This document shows, one piece after another, positions 1-6,519 of a DNA stretch of 34,442 nt. Position numbers and translations under genes: made by a program. Origin of the DNA: Candidatus Kapaibacterium sp. Lineage in GTDB: Bacteria; Bacteroidota; Ignavibacteria; Palsa-1295. Each line of letters starts with the position of its first letter. The first letter of the stretch is position 1. The stretch lies in NCBI GenBank assembly GCA_017882165.1, contig JADGPZ010000015.1:1-34442 (forward strand). The letters are read 5' to 3'. The notes beneath the pieces are model-generated. The model did not search any database. It was not told the origin of the DNA and worked only from the letters and a program-made list of their open reading frames with translations.

Positions 1-1344
1 TTTGGCAACGTATAATCCTCCGCGAACTTCGTCCTTCCTGAGCAGTGGCACGGCGACCATCGAGTGGAGTGCCTTGTTCCCTAAGGCTTGCTCGGGACTT
101 GGGAAAAGATACTGCTGGGTGCTAATGCGGCGTTGGAGGATAATCGGCCGGCGCGTACGGTCGAGCTCCGCACGCGGCGAGTCGATCTGCCGCCCGGCAT
201 CGGGAAATCCTTCCGCTTCCTCCATGATGCGCTCGGCCGCGCGCTCACCAATACCAACGTAGCAACGGACCGGCTCTTCACGGTCATCCGCCGAATGGAG
301 TTCGAGCCAGGCACAATCCGATTCTGTCGCTTCACAAGCCAGCGACGTGATCTGCTCGGCAAGCTTTGGAAGATCGAGCAGCAGTTCACTCGAAAGAATG
401 TCCGATGAAAACCGGGTCAGCTTCGCGAGCGATTGCACTTCGGCAGACTTACGCTCGACGAGCTCCGTTGAGGAGAGAGAAAAAAGCGTACTGAAAAAGA
501 CCATCGCGAAGTAAATCGCGAGCGTGCCGAACGTCGCGACTGCGACCATCTGCCAAAAGAGAGCATATCGCTCGAAGAGCATGTCTGCGGGGATCTTGTC
601 ACCGCCGAATGCAACGAGAGCAGCCGTGGCCAATATCGCGTCCAGCGCGGAGAACGCAAGGAGCTTCCGCTTACCAATCCGCGAAGCATGTGGAAGCCAT
701 GCGAGCCGGTAGCCGAGCAAGAGCGCGGCAAGTGCAGTCGCAAGTACGAGGACCGTATAGATGGTCAACGAGATGGCGCCACTCGGAACGACGTTTTCGG
801 CTCGCCACAGGGCAAAGAGCGCAAGCACACCAACGATTGCAGCCCAACCGACAAACCGTCGCCTCGCAAATCGTGGGGACTGCCGCACCAAATTTATCTG
901 CCAAAAACTGATGAGCACGAGGACCAGCATCATCAGCCAGGCTGCACCGAGAATATCAATCGAGATAACCGTGGGGAACGTCGTCGGTTCGATTGCGAAC
1001 GGCTCGGGCACCGCGAAGCGGCGATACGACAAGGTGAACAGAGCCGGAGCAAGAGACACAAGCACGGATGCTCCGAGGATCAAGGCGAATCTTTGCACGA
1101 GCCGCACGGGCCAATCAGCGGCCAATCGGGCCTCATCGGGGCGGCTGACGGAAGATGTTCGGAAGAATAGAATCTCGAGGGCACGCGCCAACCAGAGCAT
1201 GGCCACTCCCTGCAGCCCCGCCCGTACCAGCTCGAATACGGCACCCTGGATCGCCGTGTACGAATGTGCGACGAGATCGAGCACGAGCTGCGCGCCTAAA
1301 ATCAGCGCGCCAAGTACGATGTAGAATACTGCCCGTGTTCGCAT
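1..1344 (-). CDS. Polytopic membrane sensor with GAF domain (C-terminus beyond window)
   Basis: This frame is open from an ATG at 1344 to the left edge (448 codons, no stop), so the ORF track missed it. An in-frame stop lies 15 bases upstream of the ATG. The first 285 or so residues contain about eight hydrophobic segments, beginning 'VFYIVLGALILGAQLVL' and ending 'TFGTLAIYFAMVFFSTLF'. A short charged linker ('STELVERKSAEVQ') follows, then from roughly residue 310 a GAF-type sensory domain ending 'VAVPLLRKDEVRGGLYVAK'. Such a membrane-plus-GAF front end usually precedes a histidine kinase or a SpoIIE/PP2C phosphatase module. That output domain would lie outside the window and cannot be decided here. 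The layout indicates signal transduction at the inner membrane, with unknown ligand. All plus-strand ORFs reported in this interval are shadows of it. Confidence 0.8.
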   Translation of the reverse strand, partial: MRTRAVFYIVLGALILGAQLVLDLVAHSYTAIQGAVFELVRAGLQGVAMLWLARALEILFFRTSSVSRPDEARLAADWPVRLVQRFALILGASVLVSLAPALFTLSYRRFAVPEPFAIEPTTFPTVISIDILGAAWLMMLVLVLISFWQINLVRQSPRFARRRFVGWAAIVGVLALFALWRAENVVPSGAISLTIYTVLVLATALAALLLGYRLAWLPHASRIGKRKLLAFSALDAILATAALVAFGGDKIPADMLFERYALFWQMVAVATFGTLAIYFAMVFFSTLFSLSSTELVERKSAEVQSLAKLTRFSSDILSSELLLDLPKLAEQITSLACEATESDCAWLELHSADDREEPVRCYVGIGERAAERIMEEAEGFPDAGRQIDSPRAELDRTRRPIILQRRISTQQYLFPSPEQALGNKALHSMVAVPLLRKDEVRGGLYVAK

Positions 1345-1416
1345 CCGGGCACGCAAACTTTAGTTTGTGGGTGAAAAGTCCCGCTCTCTCACAAACCATC
1401 AATCGGACCGATCCGA

Positions 1417-1434
1417 CTTATAGGACTTATAGGA
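1417..1434. repeat. Two tandem copies of a 9-mer (acttatagg)
   Basis: The spacer before the SUI1 gene carries ACTTATAGG twice in a row, just after a small palindrome-like stretch (TCGGACCGATCCGA). It resembles the other short-word arrays in the spacers of this window and has no coding role that I can see. Confidence 0.5.
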
Positions 1435-1452
1435 ATTGCGAGATCGTTTCGG

Positions 1453-1800
1453 ATGCTCATGAAGCTTAGCGATCTTTCCCAGCTTTCAGGCTTGCTTACG
1501 CCTGAGCAAACTGCCGCACTCGAAAAAGAGCGCAGTTTGCGCGCGTCTCGGCGGAAGATTGGCGAGGGGCAGGAAGTCCGGGTCTTTATCGACCGCAAAG
1601 CGCGGCGTGGCAAAAGTGTCACCGTCATTTCGGGATTGCATCTTTCGAGCGAAATGCGCGACAAGCTTGGGAAAGACCTCAAACAACTCGTGAGTGCTGG
1701 CGGGACCGTCTATCAGGATACGATCGAGTTGCAGGGCGATCACACCGTGCGTGTCACCGAGTACCTCAAGGAACAGTCCTTTCGCGTCAAGAATAAATAG
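1453..1800 (+). CDS. yciH: SUI1/eIF1-family translation factor (YciH-like)
   Basis: This is a 115-residue protein. Its C-terminal two thirds match the SUI1/eIF1 fold: 'RVFIDRKARRGKSVTVISGL' is the basic loop and first strand, then 'LGKDLKQLVSAGGTV' and the signature 'IELQGDHTVRVTEYL'. Eukaryotic and archaeal eIF1 checks start-codon selection on the small ribosomal subunit. Bacterial YciH proteins share the fold and have been tied to inhibition of translation initiation under stress, but their role is less settled. The first 35 residues are a poorly conserved helical leader. A second ATG lies two codons in (1459) and is an equally possible start. The gene ends three bases before the rhomboid-like gene, so the two probably form one transcript. 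Confidence 0.88.
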   Translation: MLMKLSDLSQLSGLLTPEQTAALEKERSLRASRRKIGEGQEVRVFIDRKARRGKSVTVISGLHLSSEMRDKLGKDLKQLVSAGGTVYQDTIELQGDHTVRVTEYLKEQSFRVKNK

Positions 1801-1803
1801 CCC

Positions 1804-2574
1804 ATGTTTCGCAATCTCCCGCCCGTCTCACGCTGGCTAATCATCGGACTTATCGCGTCGGCTGTTTTATCGCTGGTCGCACCGTCGCTCGTGCTCGCAG
1901 CATTACCACTCTATCCGGAAGCCGTGCTGCGCGGATTTCAAGCGTGGCGGATCCTTACCTACCCATTCTTCTTCATGGCTTCCGGCCACGCGCTCCTTTC
2001 CAGTCTGCTCAATGTCGCCTGGACCTGTATGCTCATTGCCTTCTTCGGCGGAGAGTTGGAAGAGATCATCCACTCCGACCGCTTTGGGAAAGCTCTCGGT
2101 ATAACGGTCCTTGGGGCGGGCGCGATCTTCATGCTGCTCGATTACCAAGGAGTGCTTGCCGGTCCGGGGATTATCACGATGTTCGTGCTCGGCGGGTTTG
2201 CGTATATGTGGCCCAAGCGCGAAATCTCCATCTTTGGGATATTCTGGGTGAAGGCGTGGATCATCGCGCTCGTGATCTTCATAATCTCCGTCATCCCAAT
2301 GTCCGGCTTTGCACTCGATACAAGCGCAACGAATCTATTCGCTCCGCTTGCCGGCGCGTTCGGCGCGATGGGATATCTCCACATCACCTACCGGCAGTAT
2401 GGCTTTGGTCGCGCGTTGCTCACTAAGTTCGAGCGGCGCAAGACGTCACCGGGCACGGAGGAGACTTCCGTCGAACGCCGCATCGATGGCATCCTGGACA
2501 AGATCAGCCGCTCGGGGATGGATAGCCTTTCGCGCGAGGAGCGTGACTTTCTCCTAAAACACAGCAGCAGTTAG
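1804..2574 (+). CDS. Rhomboid-fold membrane protein lacking the catalytic dyad
   Basis: This is a 256-residue polytopic membrane protein. The rhomboid hallmark 'QAWRILTYPF' (residues 46-55) and a helix ending 'FFGGELEEIIHSDRFG' (80-95) are clear. Where an active rhomboid has G-x-S-G there is 'AGPGIITMF' (119-127), and the last core helix reads 'NLFAPLAGAFGAMGY' with no histidine. Serine and histidine are therefore both absent, and proteolysis is not expected. The C-terminal tail 'RIDGILDKISRSGMDSLSREERDFL' is the small acidic domain often appended to rhomboids in Bacteroidota/Chlorobiota. By analogy with iRhoms and derlins it may bind membrane clients, which is inference. It starts three bases after the SUI1 gene stops, so the two are likely co-transcribed. 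Confidence 0.8.
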   Translation: MFRNLPPVSRWLIIGLIASAVLSLVAPSLVLAALPLYPEAVLRGFQAWRILTYPFFFMASGHALLSSLLNVAWTCMLIAFFGGELEEIIHSDRFGKALGITVLGAGAIFMLLDYQGVLAGPGIITMFVLGGFAYMWPKREISIFGIFWVKAWIIALVIFIISVIPMSGFALDTSATNLFAPLAGAFGAMGYLHITYRQYGFGRALLTKFERRKTSPGTEETSVERRIDGILDKISRSGMDSLSREERDFLLKHSSS

Positions 2575-2719
2575 GCTCAACGGGAGGTCAACTTTGTTCG
2601 CGCAATTTGAAAATGCACTCCCCAGACTAAGGTTATTACGCAATTACAATCTGGCAACGACCCTTGAATTACCGTTGTTCCACGCCACTCATCCAATTAT
2701 CTAACTTTTTCAGCCTCCT

Positions 2720-3892
2720 ATGCTGGTCGATTATTACGATATTGATTCGTTGCTCACCGAAGAGCAGCGCATGATCCGCGACACCGTCCGTCAGTTCGTC
2801 GAGTCTGAAGTGCTGCCCATTATCGAGGAGCACAGTCAGGCGATGACGTTCCCGCGTGAGCTGGTCGCGAAGATCGGCGCGCTCGGACTGCTTGGCCCGA
2901 CGCTTCCCGAGAAATACGGCTGCGCCGGTCTGGACAGTATCGCATACGGACTCATCATGCAGGAGCTGGAGCGCGGCGATTCCGGGGTCCGCTCCTTCGC
3001 GAGCGTCCAAAGCTCGCTTGTCATGTATCCAATCTTCACGTATGGCACTGAAGAGCAGCGGATGAAATGGCTGCCACGGCTTGCGACGGGCGATGCCATC
3101 GGCTGCTTCGGCCTGACCGAACCCGACTACGGCTCGAATCCTGGCGGGATGGTAACAAATGCCAAAAAAGTCAGCGGTGGCTACCTACTCAATGGCGCTA
3201 AGATGTGGATCACCAACGGCACGATCGCCGACGTGGCCGTCGTCTGGGCCAAGCTCGATGGCGATGATACCAAGTCCATTCGCGGCTTCCTGGTCGAGCG
3301 CGGCATGAAGGGCTTCTCTGCGCCGGAGATGAAAGGCAAATACTCCCTTCGCGCCAGTGTGACAAGCGAGCTGGTTTTTCAGGATGTCGAATTGCCAGAG
3401 GAGAATCTTCTACCCGGTGCATTGGGTATCAAAGGCCCGCTAAGCTGCCTGACTCAGGCACGCTACGGCATCGCATGGGGTGCCGTCGGCGCAGCGATGG
3501 CGTGCTATGAAAGCTCCGTCGAGTACGCCAAAAGCCGCATCCAGTTTGGCCGGCCGATCGGCGGATTTCAACTCACACAGCTCAAGCTCGCTGAGATGCT
3601 GACCGAGATCACGAAGGCGCAACTCCTCGTCTGGCGCCTGGGCGTGCTCAAAAACGAAGGCACCATGCGGCCGCAGCAGGTCTCCCTCGCCAAGCGTAAC
3701 AATGTCGCGATGGCACTCGATATTGCCCGCTCGGCGCGCGATCTCCATGGCGCGAACGGCATCCTCGGCGAGTACCCGATCATGCGACACATGATGAACC
3801 TCGAATCGGTCAAGACCTACGAGGGCACGCACGACATTCACACGCTCGTACTGGGCGAAGATATCACCGGCTTGGCTGCCTACAATGGGTAG
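2720..3892 (+). CDS. Acyl-CoA dehydrogenase, glutaryl-CoA dehydrogenase-like
   Basis: This is a 390-residue FAD-dependent acyl-CoA dehydrogenase of full family length. The N-terminal helical domain is followed by 'RSFASVQSSLVMYPIF', typical of the glutaryl-CoA dehydrogenase subgroup. The flavin-contacting segments 'GCFGLTEPDYGSNPGG' and 'KMWITNGTIADVAVVWAK' are intact. The C-terminal 'TYEGTHDIHTLVLG' carries the expected catalytic base Glu368. Glutaryl-CoA dehydrogenases oxidise and decarboxylate glutaryl-CoA to crotonyl-CoA in lysine/tryptophan breakdown, passing electrons to ETF. Non-decarboxylating relatives exist and sequence inspection does not separate them. It stands alone, with a 145-base spacer upstream in which I find no clear promoter, and is convergent with the sigma-factor genes. 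Confidence 0.87.
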   Translation: MLVDYYDIDSLLTEEQRMIRDTVRQFVESEVLPIIEEHSQAMTFPRELVAKIGALGLLGPTLPEKYGCAGLDSIAYGLIMQELERGDSGVRSFASVQSSLVMYPIFTYGTEEQRMKWLPRLATGDAIGCFGLTEPDYGSNPGGMVTNAKKVSGGYLLNGAKMWITNGTIADVAVVWAKLDGDDTKSIRGFLVERGMKGFSAPEMKGKYSLRASVTSELVFQDVELPEENLLPGALGIKGPLSCLTQARYGIAWGAVGAAMACYESSVEYAKSRIQFGRPIGGFQLTQLKLAEMLTEITKAQLLVWRLGVLKNEGTMRPQQVSLAKRNNVAMALDIARSARDLHGANGILGEYPIMRHMMNLESVKTYEGTHDIHTLVLGEDITGLAAYNG

Positions 3893-3944
3893 CGAACCCT
3901 CATGCATCTTGTTTCAATGAACTCGGTCTGGCGAGGAGCAGACG

Positions 3945-4169
3945 CTACGTTCCGACATCGGGCACAAAGATCACGACAATCGGCTCTTGCAGGTGCGCCA
4001 TGACATGCTCCTTTGCATACGGCGGCGGAGTGGCAGATGGAAGAATGTCCGGCAAAACCGCGATCGCCTCCATCGCCGAGGTGTCGTCTGCGGCGTCATC
4101 CCAATCCTCAAGGATGCTGGCCAATGTTATATATCGCTCTCCGTCTCTCATCTCACCGTTCTTAGTCAT
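3945..4169 (-). CDS. Small anti-sigma-like protein overlapping the sigma factor gene
   Basis: This 74-codon ORF starts at an ATG inside the last codons of the upstream sigma factor gene (8-base overlap), an arrangement typical of translational coupling. The protein is acidic at the start ('ILEDWDDAADDTSAMEA') and then reads 'LPDILPSATPPPYAKEHVMAHL'. That pattern recalls the end of the cytoplasmic sigma-binding region of anti-sigma factors ('..PP..lk..ll..l'). No transmembrane helix, zinc-binding HxxxCxxC motif or periplasmic domain follows, since the frame stops 15 residues later. It may be a minimal soluble anti-sigma factor or the remnant of a longer one. The assignment rests mainly on position and a weak motif. 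Confidence 0.5.
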   Translation of the reverse strand: MTKNGEMRDGERYITLASILEDWDDAADDTSAMEAIAVLPDILPSATPPPYAKEHVMAHLQEPIVVIFVPDVGT

Positions 4170-5004
4170 GTCCGTACGGGATGATGGTTATCTGACTTCT
4201 TCGCAGAGGCACCGCCGGCAGACGCTCAAGCACGACTGGCTGCATTTTCGCCAGCGCGTTCGGCTCCTCGAATCTGGGCACCAGAACCTTTGCAAGCTTG
4301 CGGATTGCACTATAGATCGCTTTGCTGACAGCTCCGTCTGTTACTCCTAACCGCACTGCAATTTCGGCATGAGTCAACCCGCCAAAATAGGCGAGGTCGA
4401 TTGCCGTGCGCTGGACATCACTCAATGTCAGGAGTGCCTCGCGCATGTGTTGGCGAGCCTCTTTCGAGTTCAGATTGGTCTCGGGCGTCCGATCGTCGCG
4501 CAAGAGATCGTCCAGGGTTGGCTGATCCTCCGGCAATGGCTCGAAGCGATCTGTTCGGCGACGCCGCGAACGAATCGCATCGATCGCACAATTCCGCGCA
4601 AAATGATAGATCGCAGCTCGAGCATGGGTATTTTCACGATAGAGCAGCGGCGCCTTCTCCCATAGCAAAATGAACGTATCCTGCAAGAGATCGAGCGCGT
4701 CCTCCTCGACCCGCACATAATGCAGCATCATCGCATAGAGGCGTGGAGCATACCGGTCGTAGAGTTCACTGAAGGCAACTTCAGATCGCTCCAGCGCGAC
4801 TTGCTCGAAGAGCGCCAGGTCGACTGCATCGGCTCGTCGCTGCCGTGTCTCGGCAGCTTCCAGCGCCTTCTGCTTTCGATCAACTAAATCAACAGTCGCT
4901 GTGGCCCGGACCGCCGGTCCATGACCCAAAGCATCACCAATGACCGACGGAAGGTCGGCCTTTACAAGCTCACCGGAACCGCCGGCGATCGGATGGCTAC
5001 TCAC
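4162..5004 (-). CDS. ECF-type RNA polymerase sigma factor
   Basis: This is a 280-residue sigma-70 family protein with only regions 2 and 4. Region 2 runs from 'AFSELYDRYAPRLYAMML' through 'DALDLLQDTFILLWEKAP' to 'FARNCAIDAIRSRRRR'. Region 4 is 'LSDVQRTAIDLAYFGGLTHAEIA' followed by the helix-turn-helix 'LGVTDGAVSKAIYSAIRKL'. The layout resembles the SigK-like ECF group. The start is a GTG at 5004 preceded by AGAGAG, which leaves an unusual 70-residue leader before region 2. A 35-residue tail ('LERLPAVPLRRSQITIIPYG') follows region 4. Its stop codon overlaps the start of the small anti-sigma-like gene, so control by a partner protein is likely. Confidence 0.88.
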   Translation of the reverse strand: MSSHPIAGGSGELVKADLPSVIGDALGHGPAVRATATVDLVDRKQKALEAAETRQRRADAVDLALFEQVALERSEVAFSELYDRYAPRLYAMMLHYVRVEEDALDLLQDTFILLWEKAPLLYRENTHARAAIYHFARNCAIDAIRSRRRRTDRFEPLPEDQPTLDDLLRDDRTPETNLNSKEARQHMREALLTLSDVQRTAIDLAYFGGLTHAEIAVRLGVTDGAVSKAIYSAIRKLAKVLVPRFEEPNALAKMQPVVLERLPAVPLRRSQITIIPYGHD

Positions 5005-5071
5005 TTACTCTCTTGCGAAGTGCTGAATTGCTTGGCAGAAACACATTAATCCTTCAGCACCGTAGCGCCTC

Positions 5072-5851
5072 TCATGTTCGGAGCGATCGGTAAAGCCCAA
5101 TCGTCGCACCTTGTGGATCAAGGATGACCGCGAACCGGCCAATGTCCATAACATCCATAGGGCCAACTAATAAGGTCGCACCAAGCGCTTTGGCTCGCTG
5201 CACTGCAACATCGCAATCGGCAACCCTGACGTATCCCATCCAGTTCGGTGACATCGGCGGCGCGCCTGGCGGATTCTTGATGCGCATCATGCCGGCGATT
5301 GTCCGGTCGCCATTCTTCCACTCGGTGTACTCCGGCGAGACTCCACCGATCCAACCCAGGAGCGCACGATAAAACTTGTTCGCAGCATCCATGTCATGCG
5401 CGCTCAACTCATACCAGCAGAATGCCCCCGGCTCATCCACGACAGAGGCACCAATGTGATGCTTCGCCTGCCAGAACATGAGCGCCGCACCCGCCACATC
5501 TTGTATTGTGCTCATCCGCCCTACATCCATGACATCAAATGGCGCTTGCACCACTTTCGCACCGAGCGACTCCGCCTTTTTCGTCATCTCATCGACGCTA
5601 TCCGCAGCGATGTAGTAATTCCAATGCGGCCTCACACCTCGGGCAAGCTGCTCTTTGTTCATGCCGTAGAGCGCGCACGCCGTTTTACCATTAAGCGATA
5701 GCATCGTATAGAATTCGTCCGGCCCCATGGGGGTGTCCGTGACTGTCCAGCCGAAGAGCGCGGTGTAAAACGCTTTCGAGGCAGCCGGATCGCTCGTGAC
5801 TAATTCGGCCCAGCAGAAATTTCCTTCAGGATATGTGGTGATTTCGGGCAT
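5072..5851 (-). CDS. VOC-superfamily protein with two glyoxalase-like domains
   Basis: This 259-residue protein is an internal duplication of the vicinal-oxygen-chelate fold. The halves start with matching phrases: 'GNFCWAELVTSDPAASKAFY..LFGW' and 'GAFCWYELSAHDMDAANKFY..LLGW'. Both halves also contain a 'VMDVGR'/'VMDIGR' turn near their ends ('PFDVMDVGRMSTIQD', 'PMDVMDIGRFAVILDPQGA'). The organisation matches the bidomain family that includes mycobacterial CFP30B, annotated variously as hydroxylase or glyoxalase. The usual metal-binding His/Glu set is not evident, so the reaction is unknown. There is no signal peptide, so it is probably cytoplasmic. Monocistronic on the minus strand. Confidence 0.83.
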   Translation of the reverse strand: MPEITTYPEGNFCWAELVTSDPAASKAFYTALFGWTVTDTPMGPDEFYTMLSLNGKTACALYGMNKEQLARGVRPHWNYYIAADSVDEMTKKAESLGAKVVQAPFDVMDVGRMSTIQDVAGAALMFWQAKHHIGASVVDEPGAFCWYELSAHDMDAANKFYRALLGWIGGVSPEYTEWKNGDRTIAGMMRIKNPPGAPPMSPNWMGYVRVADCDVAVQRAKALGATLLVGPMDVMDIGRFAVILDPQGATIGLYRSLRT

Positions 5852-6519
5852 TGTTCAATTGAAAGCTAAATGGTGACCTACAAAAATACGACAACCGATG
5901 ACTCGCCAATTCCTATTCCGGAATGCTTGAGCCATTCTGATTGCAAGAATATTCGCGCCTATTTTGAAATTTGAATTGAAAATTCATAATAGACTCAACA
6001 GAGCTTGTCGAAGGGTTCTTTCTTTCCGCCAGTCCCAAGTAGTGCATCTGTTCTCACAGAATGCAGCCCAGTTCACCGAATCGGAATCGAAGCGAGGGCA
6101 TCCCTTCCATAATACTATAACGCGTACGGAGTTTCCGGCCGTTCCCGTCACATCATAAATTTATATACTTATGCGAAATTTAATAAATAATTCATAATGC
6201 ATCATTCCTAATTCATCATTACGAAGAGACCCCCTTCCATCTATTACAACGTTGTTCGACCCTCCCGGCATCGCAACTTTTCGATGAATTCTGAAAAATT
6301 GTGGTGCCAGGGCTTCCTGCCCCCCCACACCCGCCGCTCAGCCCGCGTGTGGTTTTGGTTGCACGCGAACCCGCCCGCCACCCGCCGGGGGAGGGTCTCG
6401 GCGGGGCCGCTCCCAATTTGTTCATGAACACATGCCGCAACTGGCCCGGAATCGGCGATTTGAAAATAGTTTTGTAACCAGAGGGGATCTCGAGCGTTTT
6501 AAACGTAGGAGTAATAGTC
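5852..6519. other. Long intergenic region, no convincing gene
   Basis: This is the only gene-free stretch above 300 bases. The left part is AT-rich and holds repeated words (AATTCAT, CATCATT at about 5980 and 6185-6230). At 6001-6016 lies GAGCTTGTCGAAGGGT, which resembles a word frequent in spacers of environmental genomes. The block 6315-6412 is very GC-rich and includes the inverted repeat CCCGCCG...CGGCGGG (6381-6387/6399-6405). Just before the next gene, TAGTTTTG (6467-6474) matches the Bacteroidota -7 box TAnnTTTG, but no TTTG sits at the -33 distance. TAGGAG about nine bases before the ATG at 6520 is a good ribosome binding site. ORF 5964-6158 lacks any family signature. Confidence 0.6.
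6381..6405. repeat. GC-rich hairpin upstream of the large IgGFc-like gene
   Basis: Arms CCCGCCG and CGGCGGG flank an 11-base loop within a roughly 100-base GC-rich island in otherwise AT-rich spacer. There is no T-tract on either side, so it is not a canonical terminator. It may be a decayed repeat element. Confidence 0.35.

Noticed and set aside
761-1324. Plus-strand 187-codon ORF and neighbours in 1-1324
   Set aside because: They are antisense shadows of the open minus-strand membrane/GAF gene, which has clear hydrophobic helices; the plus-strand products are composition-biased and featureless.
1354-1367. CAAACT-TT-AGTTTG dyad before the sensor gene
   Set aside because: Six-base AT-rich arms are expected by chance at this rate; no supporting promoter elements.
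5964-6158. 64-codon ORF in the long spacer
   Set aside because: No family pattern, no ribosome binding site, and it runs through a word resembling common intergenic repeats (GAGCTTGTCGAAGGG).
6467-6474. TAGTTTTG as a Bacteroidota -7 promoter box
   Set aside because: No TTTG at the -33 spacing, so a promoter call is not supported beyond a mention.
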